A DNA stretch of 20,103 nt from Salaquimonas sp. (lineage in GTDB: Bacteria > Pseudomonadota > Alphaproteobacteria > Rhizobiales > Rhizobiaceae), in the NCBI GenBank assembly GCA_024639745.1, contig JAHEHW010000003.1:1-20103 (forward strand), read 5' to 3'. Shown in pieces: positions 7,968-15,493 of the stretch; the stretch's first letter is position 1, and each line of letters begins with the position of its first letter. The notes below the pieces were generated by a model that was not told the DNA's origin, searched no databases, and worked only from the letters and a program-made list of their open reading frames with translations. Position numbers and translations under genes: made by a program.

Positions 7968-8349
7968 TCGTGAGTTTTTGTGAGCGATGACGATCGAGAT
8001 CGGGCGCTCAGCCAAGTGCCTCTGGTCGAAAAACGACATTGAATTCATGCCGCATTCGCCGCGCTCACTTATGCGAAAGCCATGACTTTCCGCGTATTTT
8101 TCCTGTTCAAGCGCCAGAATTATCTATAACAAACTTGGATTTTTCCTCCAAATGGCCGAGTTTATTTAAAATACGACGATTTTGTGCCCGGAAAATGACG
8201 CAAATGCGGCATGGGTGGGTTGAACTCGGCGCTTCGGCGCAAGTAGGGTAGTTGTTAATCGCCTAGGCTGATGCAGTTGGCCCGACGGTTGCTACGGAAC
8301 GGTACATTTCAGGGACAGCGGCGACCGCCGCCAAAAGGAGGAAGGCAAA
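7968..8349. other. Intergenic region between ymdB and the BCCT transporter
   Basis: No convincing gene in 382 bases. Short open frames at 8039-8251 (plus) and 7743-8048 (minus) have no family resemblance and poor start contexts. Visible structures are a nested inverted repeat at 7981-8010 (outer arms TGAGCG/CGCTCA, inner arms CGATC/GATCG), an inverted repeat TTGGA-N7-TCCAA at 8135-8151, an A+T-rich patch at 8161-8173, a GCGC-TTCG-GCGC hairpin near 8230, and a GCGGC-GACC-GCCGC hairpin just before the transporter ribosome binding site. The transporter promoter must lie here, but no clear -35/-10 pair stands out. Confidence 0.6.
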
Positions 8350-10008
8350 ATGGCAGAGGAACTCGACAGCACTGGCATTCGGAGGCCGGAAGGCCAAGCC
8401 GATTTAATCGAAACCGATTACAAGATCGGTCAGGACAATATCGAAACTAAGATCGGTCCGTTCGGACTCGATATTCATAATCCGGTTTTTGTGATTTCTG
8501 GACTGACAGTCATTGCGCTTGTCGCTTACGCGCTTGCCGCTCCGCAGCACGCGGCGGATTTTTTCGGGTGGTTGCGGCCAGCGCTGACCAGCACCTTCGA
8601 CTGGGCATTTCTTCTGTCAGCTAACCTGTTTGTGATCTTTTGCCTGTTTCTTATCGTGAGCCCATACGGGTCGGTCAGATTGGGCGGGAATGAAGCCACC
8701 CCGGACTACAGCTATACTGGCTGGTTCGCGATGCTCTTTGCGGCGGGCATGGGCATCGGCTTGATGTTCTTCGGCGTTCTCGAACCGGTTTATTATTTCG
8801 GGACGCCATGGGGCGATGAGCCGCTTGGCGTGGTCCGACCCTTCACCGAGGATGGCGTTCTAGTGGAAGAGAATATCGGTGCTGCGCGTGAAATGGCGCT
8901 GGCAGCGACCTCCTACCACTGGGCGCTGCACCCGTGGGCGATCTATGCAGTTGTTGCTCTGGCGCTCGCGCTTTTCAGCTACAATAAGGGATTGCCGCTA
9001 ACAATCCGCTCCGCGTTCTATCCTATTTTTGGCGAGCGTGTTTGGGGCTGGACCGGCCATATCATCGACACGCTGGCTGTTTTCGCAACGCTGTTCGGGT
9101 TGGCAACCTCGCTCGGTCTTGGTGCGCAGCAGGCCAATGCCGGACTTGAATATGTCTACGGCATTCCGAACAGTGTAACCGTTCAGGTGATTCTGATTAT
9201 AGGCATTACTGCGGTGGCTCTAGGTTCGGTTCTTCGCGGGCTCGACGGAGGGGTCAAATTGCTCTCGGAAATAAACATGATTATCGCAGGGTTGCTTCTG
9301 TTGTTCGTGTTGTTTGCAGCGGGAGCAGGTGCGATTGTTGGTGAATTCTTCACTGGTCTAGTTGCCTACGCGAAGAACGTCGTTCCGCTGTCCAATCCGT
9401 TTGGACGCGAGGACACCGGCTACATGCAGGGTTGGACGGCGTTTTATTGGGCGTGGTGGATTTCATGGTCGCCATTCGTCGGCATGTTCATTGCCCGGGT
9501 CAGCCGGGGAAGGACAGTTCGCGAATTCGTCACTTGCGTGATCATCATCCCGTCATTGGTCTGCGTATTCTGGATGGCCGTATTCGGCGGTGCTGCAATC
9601 GAGCAGGTGATCAACGACCCGACCGGCAGTGCTGTAAAGGCCCAGGTCATCGACAGCTATAACCCGCCGCTATCGCTGTTCGCGATGCTCGAAGGCCTGC
9701 CGCTGGCAGCGATAACGTCTACGATCGGTATCGTGCTGGTCATCGTATTCTTTGTGACATCGTCGGACTCCGGTTCGCTCGTGATCGATACGATCACTGC
9801 AGGCGGCAAGATCGACGCACCGGTTCCACAGCGTGTTTTTTGGTGCACCTTCGAAGGGCTTGTTGCGATTGCGTTGCTGATCGGTGGAGGACTCAGTTCG
9901 CTGCAGGCGATGGTTATCTCGACCGGCCTGCCGTTCACCATCATTCTACTGCTGATCTGCGTTGCGATCTTCAAAGGACTGGCAAGCGAAAGGCGCATCA
10001 TCTCCTGA
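8350..10008 (+). CDS. BCCT family transporter, probably Na+-coupled glycine betaine uptake
   Basis: Inner-membrane transporter of 552 residues with the twelve-helix pattern of the betaine/carnitine/choline family. An N-terminal cytoplasmic tail of about 40 residues precedes the first helix. The glycine-rich helix AAGMGIGLMF (131-140) matches sodium-coupled BetP rather than the carnitine exchanger CaiT. The family signature FYWAWWISWSPFVGMFIAR spans 365-383. Aligned from memory with BetP, the betaine aromatic box is kept (Trp191, Trp196, Tyr199, Trp370), as is the second sodium site (Ala131, Met134, Phe467, Thr470, Ser471). Likely job: import of glycine betaine or a relative as osmoprotectant or carbon source. 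The start follows a strong AAGGAGGA. Single-gene unit closed by a terminator; no choline oxidation genes are adjacent. Substrate is inference. Confidence 0.93.
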   Translation: MAEELDSTGIRRPEGQADLIETDYKIGQDNIETKIGPFGLDIHNPVFVISGLTVIALVAYALAAPQHAADFFGWLRPALTSTFDWAFLLSANLFVIFCLFLIVSPYGSVRLGGNEATPDYSYTGWFAMLFAAGMGIGLMFFGVLEPVYYFGTPWGDEPLGVVRPFTEDGVLVEENIGAAREMALAATSYHWALHPWAIYAVVALALALFSYNKGLPLTIRSAFYPIFGERVWGWTGHIIDTLAVFATLFGLATSLGLGAQQANAGLEYVYGIPNSVTVQVILIIGITAVALGSVLRGLDGGVKLLSEINMIIAGLLLLFVLFAAGAGAIVGEFFTGLVAYAKNVVPLSNPFGREDTGYMQGWTAFYWAWWISWSPFVGMFIARVSRGRTVREFVTCVIIIPSLVCVFWMAVFGGAAIEQVINDPTGSAVKAQVIDSYNPPLSLFAMLEGLPLAAITSTIGIVLVIVFFVTSSDSGSLVIDTITAGGKIDAPVPQRVFWCTFEGLVAIALLIGGGLSSLQAMVISTGLPFTIILLLICVAIFKGLASERRIIS

Positions 10009-10031
10009 ATATCCAGCCTGTAGATTCAAAG

Positions 10032-10061
10032 CGGGGCCCATGTGGGCCCCGTTTTCGTTTT
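10032..10061 (+). terminator. Rho-independent terminator after the BCCT gene
   Basis: CGGGGCCCA-TG-TGGGCCCCG, a perfect nine-pair GC-rich stem, is followed by TTTTCGTTTT. It starts 24 bases after the stop codon. Confidence 0.93.
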
Positions 10062-10095
10062 GTGTGATTGCATTGGCTTGTATAAAAACTGGCGC

Positions 10096-10123
10096 TGGAC
10101 GCATTATGCGGTTTTCCTATATA
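10096..10123 (+). promoter_or_regulatory. Candidate yebC promoter
   Basis: TGGACG (10096-10101) and TATATA (10118-10123) are 16 bases apart, about 45 bases before the yebC start. An alternative -10, TATAAA at 10081-10086, lacks a good -35. The context CTATATAAGC is identical to that of the 6S RNA promoter. Confidence 0.45.
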
Positions 10124-10169
10124 AGCGGCCCGCTTTCCGAAAATTTCGTCCAGAAATGAGGGGTGCGCC

Positions 10170-10937
10170 GTGGCAGGCCATTCAAAATTCAAGAACATCA
10201 TGCACAAGAAGGGCCGCGCCGATGCAGCCCGCTCGAAACTGTTTTCCCGGTTGTCCAAAGAGATTACCGTCGCCGTAAAAATGGGCGGCGGAAATACCGA
10301 TCCGGATATGAACCCGCGTCTTAGACTGGCAATCCAGAACGCCAAGGGGCAGTCGATGCCCAAGGACAATATCCAGCGTGCCATGAACAAGGGCACTGGA
10401 AATGACGGCGAGGACTATAAAGAGATGCGCTATGAGGGTTACGGACCCGGCGGCGTTGCCATTGTCGTCGAAGCGCTAACTGACAATCTCAACCGCTCGG
10501 CGGCCAATGTTCGTGCCGCTTTCACGAAATATGGCGGATCGCTCGGTGAAACGGGTTCAGTATCCTTCATGTTCGATCGCAAGGGCGAAATCATTTACAA
10601 GCCCGAAATCGGTACGGAAGACGCGGTGATGGAAGCCGCCATCGAGGCGGGTGCGGAAGATGTCGAAAGCGATCTGGAAGGGAATGAACCCAGCGGGCAC
10701 ACCATCCTTTGCGCATTCGAAGCTATCGGCGAGGTTTCTAAGGCGCTGGAAGACAAGCTTGGTGAAGCAGAGGGCGTAAACGTGATCTGGAAACCACAGA
10801 ACCTGACGCCGGTCGATGAAGACAAGGCACAGACCCTGTTCAAACTGATCGATGTTCTGGAAAACGATGACGACGTTCAGAACGTGTTCGCTAACTATGA
10901 CATTGACGACGCGGTGATGGAAAAGCTGTCGGCCTGA
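10170..10937 (+). CDS. yebC: YebC/PmpR (TACO1-type) family protein
   Basis: Cytosolic protein of 255 residues in three domains, of the family annotated either as transcriptional regulator or, more recently, as a ribosome-associated translation factor that relieves stalling at proline runs; which role applies here cannot be read from sequence. The N-terminal signature [20 protein letters not shown] (2-21) is diagnostic, with Phe where many homologues have Trp. It is followed by [20 protein letters not shown] and the [19 protein letters not shown] loop. The start is GTG, with AGGGG seven bases before it, and translates to the usual MAGHSK. It has its own promoter and terminator, so it is transcribed separately from ymdB and from the Holliday-junction operon, although these genes are commonly near one another. 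Confidence 0.95.
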   Translation: MAGHSKFKNIMHKKGRADAARSKLFSRLSKEITVAVKMGGGNTDPDMNPRLRLAIQNAKGQSMPKDNIQRAMNKGTGNDGEDYKEMRYEGYGPGGVAIVVEALTDNLNRSAANVRAAFTKYGGSLGETGSVSFMFDRKGEIIYKPEIGTEDAVMEAAIEAGAEDVESDLEGNEPSGHTILCAFEAIGEVSKALEDKLGEAEGVNVIWKPQNLTPVDEDKAQTLFKLIDVLENDDDVQNVFANYDIDDAVMEKLSA

Positions 10938-10962
10938 TCCTGGTCCGGATCAGCCTTTTTTT
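10934..10962 (+). terminator. Rho-independent terminator overlapping the yebC stop codon
   Basis: CTGATCC-TGGTCC-GGATCAG, seven pairs, then CC and seven T. The left arm contains the yebC TGA stop. Confidence 0.88.
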
Positions 10963-10997
10963 CGGGATGCGCGCGGTATCATTCAGGTAGGCCCCTC

Positions 10998-11912
10998 GTG
11001 CTGTGTAATTCTTCCGCCGCTTTTCTTTCGTTTGCCGGGCTCTTGACCTTCGGCTTTTCCTGGGGCCTCACCCAACCGCTGACGAAGATTTCGGTCTCGA
11101 CGGGTTATCAGCCGATCGGCATCATTTTCTGGCAGTTCGTATTCGGCCTTGTGCTGATCGGACTGGTTCTTTCCTTTTTACGGATACCGGTGCCGCGTGA
11201 GCCGCGACATTTACGGTATTATCTGGCGATCGCGTTTATCGGAACGCTTATTCCGAACTCGTTCTCCTTTCTGGCGGCCGCGCATTTGCCAGCGGGTATC
11301 ATGTCGCTTGCAATTGCAACGGTGCCGATGTTTTCCTTTGGGCTTGCTCTCGCGCTCGGCAACGAGCGTTTCCGCATTAAGCGGCTTGCCGGGATATTTC
11401 TTGGCGTTACCGCGATGATGCTGATTGCCCTGCCGGAAGCCAGCCTGCCGGATCCAGGGCAAGCCTGGTGGGTGCTGGTCGCGCTGGCTGCCCCCCTTTG
11501 CTACGGCTTCGAAGGTAATTTCGTTGCGATGAAAGCACCTCGGGACGCACATCCGATGGCGGTCCTTTGGGGGGCTTCGGTTATCGGTTCGGTAATCTCC
11601 CTGCCATGGGCAATTTTATCGGGGAACTGGATCGATATGTTCGCACCGTGGGGAGCGCCGGAATGGGCGATCTTCGGGACTTCTGCTGCGCATGCCGTCG
11701 CCTATTCCGGCTATATGTGGCTTGTCGGTTTTGCCGGTGTGGTATTCAGCGCCCAGATCGCCTACATCGTCACCTTGTCGGGGATCACCATCGCGGTCGT
11801 TTTTCTCGGCGAGAGCTATTCCATCTGGGTATGGGGTGCGGTCGGCCTGATGTTGCTGGCGCTTTCCCTAGTTCAACCTGCTGCGCGGATGCCTGACACC
11901 GAGTCTGTTTGA
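10998..11912 (+). CDS. EamA/DMT superfamily transporter
   Basis: Inner-membrane permease of 304 residues with about ten hydrophobic helices, arranged as two repeats of five, typical of the drug/metabolite transporter superfamily. The first repeat opens with LTFGFSWGLTQPLTKISV (about 17-34) and contains PNSFSFLAAAHLPAGIMSLA (85-104). The second begins near 153 with WWVLVALAAPLCYGFEGNFV and contains FAGVVFSAQIAYIVTLSGITIAVVFLGE (about 246-273), matching the usual place of the conserved Glu. Substrate is unknown; relatives export amino acids or metabolites. The start is probably the GTG at 10998, which has only a weak GGTAG site, and a start a few codons further on cannot be excluded. It sits between the yebC terminator and the LexA-like box of the ruv operon. 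Confidence 0.85.
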   Translation: MLCNSSAAFLSFAGLLTFGFSWGLTQPLTKISVSTGYQPIGIIFWQFVFGLVLIGLVLSFLRIPVPREPRHLRYYLAIAFIGTLIPNSFSFLAAAHLPAGIMSLAIATVPMFSFGLALALGNERFRIKRLAGIFLGVTAMMLIALPEASLPDPGQAWWVLVALAAPLCYGFEGNFVAMKAPRDAHPMAVLWGASVIGSVISLPWAILSGNWIDMFAPWGAPEWAIFGTSAAHAVAYSGYMWLVGFAGVVFSAQIAYIVTLSGITIAVVFLGESYSIWVWGAVGLMLLALSLVQPAARMPDTESV

Positions 11913-11923
11913 TTCCTGTAAAT

Positions 11924-11938
11924 GTTTTTGTTTTGTTC
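11924..11938 (+). promoter_or_regulatory. LexA-like box (alphaproteobacterial type) upstream of ruvC
   Basis: GTTT-TTGTTTT-GTTC fits the alphaproteobacterial SOS consensus GTTC-N7-GTTC with a single mismatch (T for C in the first half). It ends 43 bases before the ruvC start. The ruvCAB operon is a known LexA target in several alphaproteobacteria, which makes a functional site likely. Confidence 0.55.
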
Positions 11939-11944
11939 ACATTT

Positions 11945-11975
11945 TTGAACGACATTTCCCGGGTCGTGCTAGGGT
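11945..11975 (+). promoter_or_regulatory. Candidate ruvC promoter with extended -10
   Basis: TTGAAC (11945-11950) and TGC-TAGGGT (-10 at 11970-11975) are separated by 19 bases. The long spacer is partly offset by the extended TGN -10. The start point would fall at about the ATG, implying a very short leader, so this call is weak. Confidence 0.25.
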
Positions 11976-11981
11976 GATTTT

Positions 11982-12494
11982 ATGGGACAGATGATTCGCT
12001 TGATCGGGATTGATCCCGGATTGCGCAATACCGGTTGGGGTGTTCTGGAGACGGATGGCAACAGGCTCGTTTTCGTCGCCTCCGGTACGGTGAAGCCTGC
12101 GCATGGTGCCGCATTGTCGGAAAGGTTGCGTGCTTTGCATGACGGTCTTCAAAGCGTGTTGTCGCGATATCGGCCCGAAGAGGCGGCGGTGGAATGCACA
12201 TTCGTCAATCGTGATGCCGGAGCGACGCTGAAACTCGGTCAGGCCAGGGGCGTTTGTTTGCTTGTGCCGGCGCTGGCAGGGCTGACAGTTTCAGAATACG
12301 CCCCAAACGCAGTGAAAAAATCCGTTATTGGAGCCGGGCATGGCGACAAGGGTCAGATCAAGGCGATGGTAAACTTGCTGATGCCCAAGGCACAATATGA
12401 CAGCGACGATGCGGCGGATGCGCTGGCCGTTGCAATTTGTCATGCGCATCGTCGCGATCGGCACAGTACCCCTGAGCGGGTGTTGAGGGCTTAG
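11982..12494 (+). CDS. ruvC: Crossover junction endodeoxyribonuclease RuvC
   Basis: Holliday-junction resolvase; a dimer that cuts the four-way junctions migrated by RuvAB. The 170 residues are full length. The four catalytic acids are present: Asp11 in [13 protein letters not shown], Glu71 in AAVECTFVN, and Asp143 and Asp146 in [16 protein letters not shown]. The LKLGQARG (83-90) and [20 protein letters not shown] (104-123) blocks are those of the family. The ATG at 11982 (AGGGTG five bases before) gives the N-terminal length seen in relatives; an ATG nine bases later is possible. First gene of the operon, preceded by a LexA-like box, and followed after 12 bases by a DUF3445 gene rather than directly by ruvA. 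Confidence 0.97.
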   Translation: MGQMIRLIGIDPGLRNTGWGVLETDGNRLVFVASGTVKPAHGAALSERLRALHDGLQSVLSRYRPEEAAVECTFVNRDAGATLKLGQARGVCLLVPALAGLTVSEYAPNAVKKSVIGAGHGDKGQIKAMVNLLMPKAQYDSDDAADALAVAICHAHRRDRHSTPERVLRA

Positions 12495-12506
12495 AGCGGC
12501 AAGGTC

Positions 12507-13388
12507 ATGGATTTCATTCCCTATGGCGGCGGACATCCGGCATTCAAGATAGGTCTGAAACCGCTCGCGGTTGAGAACTGGATTCATGTCGATGATCAGC
12601 TATCGCGCTATCTCGAGGAAAAAGAGCGTCTGTACGCAAAGCATCCGGAACTGGTTTTTCTTGCCAAGGAAGACAGTCTGGGCGGACAGCAAGAGGTACT
12701 CGATCTGCTTTCCGATCATCTGCCACGGACTTTTCCAGGTAGCTACCGGCGCGAAGATGGAAAGATGCTTGTCGCGGGACGCGAAGTTGATCTGAAAACG
12801 ACTGCCTCGCCACTTCTGACTGCGGCACGTCTGGTGCAGGAAGACCTTTTGTTAATGCGGTGGAGCGAGCAAGGGTGGTATCTTGCAGCCGGGTCGCTTT
12901 GTTTCCCCTCCTCCTGGTCTCTGCAGGAGAAGTTCGGCAATCCGCTCCACATTATTCACAAGCCCGTGCCGCAATTCGGGAGCGGCAGCCGCAATGCGGT
13001 CCTGATCGAAAGAATCTTCGACAATCTCCAAGTCGACCAACCGGTCTGGCGGATGAACTGGTCCATCTATGATGATGACGATCTCTATCATCCGACCCGG
13101 CATACTGAGGGTTTCAGGCAAGGCGGGGACGCACTCGCGAAGTTCATAAGGGTTGAGTACCAGACGCTTCGCAAATTGCCGGTTTCGGGCGATATCCTTT
13201 TCACGGTCCGCATCCTGATCAATCCGCTGGAACGTATCGCGGAGCTTCCCGAATGCAGTGGGATCTGTGAGGGTTTCATCAGGTTGCTGCTTGCGCTTGA
13301 CGTGGAGCAACTCGCCTATAAAGGTCTGACCGACGGATGCGACCAACTTGTCGAGCGACTTAGGGAAATGGCGGCAGGACATGGATAA
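12507..13388 (+). CDS. DUF3445 / heme-dependent oxidative N-demethylase family protein
   Basis: Protein of 293 residues without signal or membrane segment. It matches DUF3445, renamed after a member was shown to be a heme-dependent oxidative N-demethylase acting on dimethylamine, built on a PAS-like fold. Recognisable blocks are QEDLLLM (111-117), SLCFPSSWSLQEKFGNPL (130-147) with IHKPVP (150-155), WRMNWSIYDDDDLYHP (181-196), and VEYQTLRKLPVSGDILFTV (216-234), the best-kept part of the family. Heme ligands cannot be assigned here. Substrate is unknown: the partner demethylase genes are not nearby. It lies between ruvC (12 bases) and ruvA (15 bases), on the same strand and without terminators, so it should be transcribed with the recombination genes. 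Family call is firm; activity is inference. Confidence 0.85.
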   Translation: MDFIPYGGGHPAFKIGLKPLAVENWIHVDDQLSRYLEEKERLYAKHPELVFLAKEDSLGGQQEVLDLLSDHLPRTFPGSYRREDGKMLVAGREVDLKTTASPLLTAARLVQEDLLLMRWSEQGWYLAAGSLCFPSSWSLQEKFGNPLHIIHKPVPQFGSGSRNAVLIERIFDNLQVDQPVWRMNWSIYDDDDLYHPTRHTEGFRQGGDALAKFIRVEYQTLRKLPVSGDILFTVRILINPLERIAELPECSGICEGFIRLLLALDVEQLAYKGLTDGCDQLVERLREMAAGHG

Positions 13389-13403
13389 AAGCGAACCAGT
13401 ATC

Positions 13404-14018
13404 ATGATTGGAAAGCTCAAAGGCATCGTGGATTCGGTCGGCGAAGATCATGCAATCATTGATGTGGCCGGTGTCGGTTATGTCGCGCATTGTGCGACGC
13501 GTACGCTCGGCAGGCTCAATCCTGGCGAAGCGACGGCTTTGTGGATCGAAACCTATGTGCGCGAAGATCTGATCCGGCTTTATGGCTTTTCGGATGAGTT
13601 GGAGCGTGACTGGTTCCGCCTTTTGATGAGCGTGCAGGGCGTTGGCGCAAAGGTGGCGCTTGCGGTGCAATCCACTCTTTCGCCCGGCGATCTCGCATCC
13701 GCGATCGCGCTGCAGGATAAAAGCATGATCGCCCGCGCACCCGGGATCGGACCCAAGGTTGCGGGTCGCATATGCTCCGAGTTGAAAGGCAAGGCGCCGG
13801 CCTATTCGGGCGCAGCTGCGGGTGAGATTGGATTGCAATCGGATCTCGGCTCGGATCATGCTTCTTCCAATGTTTCCGATGCGGTTTCGGCGCTGACCAA
13901 TCTCGGCTATAGCGCGCAGCAGGCTTCGGGCGCTGTGGCCCGGGTCATCAAGAATGCCGGCGAGGATGCCGATAGTGCCACGCTGATCCGGCTGGGCCTC
14001 AAGGAGTTGTCAAGTTGA
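13404..14018 (+). CDS. ruvA: Holliday junction branch migration complex subunit RuvA
   Basis: Binds the four-way junction as a tetramer and loads RuvB. The 204 residues comprise the N-terminal OB fold ([20 protein letters not shown], 1-20, through [17 protein letters not shown]), two helix-hairpin-helix motifs ([18 protein letters not shown], 73-90, and [19 protein letters not shown], 110-128), a flexible linker (about 130-155), and the C-terminal RuvB-binding domain with [17 protein letters not shown] (158-174). The ribosome binding site is poor, so translation may depend on the upstream DUF3445 gene. The stop codon overlaps the ruvB start. Confidence 0.97.
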   Translation: MIGKLKGIVDSVGEDHAIIDVAGVGYVAHCATRTLGRLNPGEATALWIETYVREDLIRLYGFSDELERDWFRLLMSVQGVGAKVALAVQSTLSPGDLASAIALQDKSMIARAPGIGPKVAGRICSELKGKAPAYSGAAAGEIGLQSDLGSDHASSNVSDAVSALTNLGYSAQQASGAVARVIKNAGEDADSATLIRLGLKELSS

Positions 14019-15070
14019 GCGACGACCGGATCATATCTCCGGAAAAGCGCGGGGAAGACGAGTCTGCCGACCTGGAGCAGAATCTTCGTCCTCAGTCACT
14101 CGACGAATTTACCGGCCAGCAACAGGCACGCGAAAATCTCAAGGTCTTCATCGAGGCCGCTAAGAAGCGGAGCGAGGCGCTCGATCACGTACTCTTCGTT
14201 GGTCCGCCTGGTCTCGGCAAAACAACGTTGGCGCAGATCATGGCCAAGGAGCTTGGCGTCAATTTCCGCTCGACCTCGGGGCCCGTCATCGCCAAGGCTG
14301 GCGATCTGGCAGCGCTTTTGACCAATCTGGAAGATCGGGACGTCCTTTTTATCGATGAAATCCATCGCCTCAATCCGGCGGTGGAGGAAATCCTGTACCC
14401 GGCGATGGAGGACTTTCAGCTTGATCTGATCATCGGCGAGGGACCGGCTGCGCGGTCGGTAAAAATCGATCTTGCCAAATTCACGCTCGTGGCGGCAACA
14501 ACGCGCCTTGGACTGTTGACGACGCCTCTCCGCGACCGGTTCGGCATCCCTGTAAGGCTGAATTTCTACGAGCCGGAGGAGTTGGAGCAGATTGTCACGA
14601 GAAGTGCGCGGATTCTGAATTTACCGATGAAAAAAGACGGCGCAGAGGAAATCGCGCGGCGCTCTCGCGGGACGCCGCGTATTGCCGGAAGGCTCCTGCG
14701 GCGGATCCGGGATTTTGCCGATGTGTCGGGAGCAGAGACCGTTGACGCGAAAGTGGCCGATACGGCACTTCGGCGACTGGAAGTCGATTCAAAAGGCCTC
14801 GATCAGCTCGATAGCCGCTACCTCAATCATATCGCGAGGCACTTTGGTGGCGGGCCGGTCGGAATCGAAACCATCGCAGCAGCGCTCTCGGAACCTCGTG
14901 ACGCGATAGAGGACATCATCGAACCTTTTCTGATCCAGCTCGGCTTTATTCAGCGGACGCCTCGGGGTCGAGTCATGACTCCTGGCGCCTGGAGCCATCT
15001 CGGACTGGAAGCGCCTGCAAATGCAACAGCGGCGCAATTCGGTTTGTTCGACAATGACGCAGAGGAATGA
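14015..15070 (+). CDS. ruvB: Holliday junction branch migration ATPase RuvB
   Basis: AAA+ hexameric motor that drives branch migration with RuvA; 351 residues, full length. Walker A is GPPGLGKTT (63-71) and Walker B LFIDEIH (111-117). [18 protein letters not shown] carries sensor 1 and the arginine finger, and [18 protein letters not shown] carries sensor 2. The C-terminal winged-helix domain begins near [14 protein letters not shown] and includes [16 protein letters not shown] and QRTPRGR. The start is an unusual TTG whose last two bases are shared with the ruvA stop (TTGA), supported by AAGGAG eight bases before it. This overlap implies translational coupling that keeps RuvA and RuvB in proportion. 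The first 20 residues are acidic and variable, as in relatives. Confidence 0.96.
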   Translation: MSDDRIISPEKRGEDESADLEQNLRPQSLDEFTGQQQARENLKVFIEAAKKRSEALDHVLFVGPPGLGKTTLAQIMAKELGVNFRSTSGPVIAKAGDLAALLTNLEDRDVLFIDEIHRLNPAVEEILYPAMEDFQLDLIIGEGPAARSVKIDLAKFTLVAATTRLGLLTTPLRDRFGIPVRLNFYEPEELEQIVTRSARILNLPMKKDGAEEIARRSRGTPRIAGRLLRRIRDFADVSGAETVDAKVADTALRRLEVDSKGLDQLDSRYLNHIARHFGGGPVGIETIAAALSEPRDAIEDIIEPFLIQLGFIQRTPRGRVMTPGAWSHLGLEAPANATAAQFGLFDNDAEE

Positions 15071-15089
15071 CTAGGGGCAATCGCAAAAC

Positions 15090-15488
15090 ATGGTATTTCC
15101 GATCACGAGTTTCGTTGTCAGCCTGTTAGCGCTTTTCTATTTCGTTCTTGCCGTCCGGGTCATACAGGGACGGCGAGCCGGCTCTGTTTCATTGGGCGAT
15201 GGTGGCGATCCGGTGTTGACGCGAAGGATTCGCGCGCATGCGAATTTCGCGGAATATGTGCCAATTGGCCTGATCCTGATTTTCGTTTCCGAAGCAAATG
15301 GTTTCAATCATTTCTGGCTTGGTTCGTTGGCCCTGTTGTTTGCGTTTAGCCGAATTCTTCATGGCTATGGCATGGCTTTTACTGAGAAATGCATGCTCTG
15401 CCGAGCCGGGGGGACGGCGATAACCCTCGGGTTCTTCATTGTGGTCGGTCTCTGGAATATCGTTGTAATCGCAAGTTTCTTCGTCTGA
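15090..15488 (+). CDS. MAPEG family membrane protein
   Basis: Integral membrane protein of 132 residues with four hydrophobic helices (about 5-24, 53-70, 75-93, 107-131), the layout of membrane-associated proteins in eicosanoid and glutathione metabolism. The conserved RIRAHANFAEYVPIGLILIF (46-65) contains the Arg/Asn/Glu pattern associated with glutathione binding, and RILHGYGM (87-94) is the second family signature. Bacterial members are mostly of unknown function, with some glutathione transferase or peroxidase activity. The ATG at 15090 is preceded by AGGGGC. It starts 20 bases after ruvB and likely belongs to the tail of that operon. It ends only five bases before the converging MOSC gene, with no terminator between. 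Confidence 0.85.
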   Translation: MVFPITSFVVSLLALFYFVLAVRVIQGRRAGSVSLGDGGDPVLTRRIRAHANFAEYVPIGLILIFVSEANGFNHFWLGSLALLFAFSRILHGYGMAFTEKCMLCRAGGTAITLGFFIVVGLWNIVVIASFFV

Positions 15489-15493
15489 AGGTT

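Noticed and set aside
8039..8251. 70-codon open frame in the ymdB-BCCT gap
   Set aside because: No good ribosome binding site, no membrane or domain pattern, and composition like non-coding sequence.
12852..13859. Open frame of 335 codons antisense to DUF3445 and ruvA
   Set aside because: Opposite genes with clear family motifs; the composition is that of a reverse shadow.
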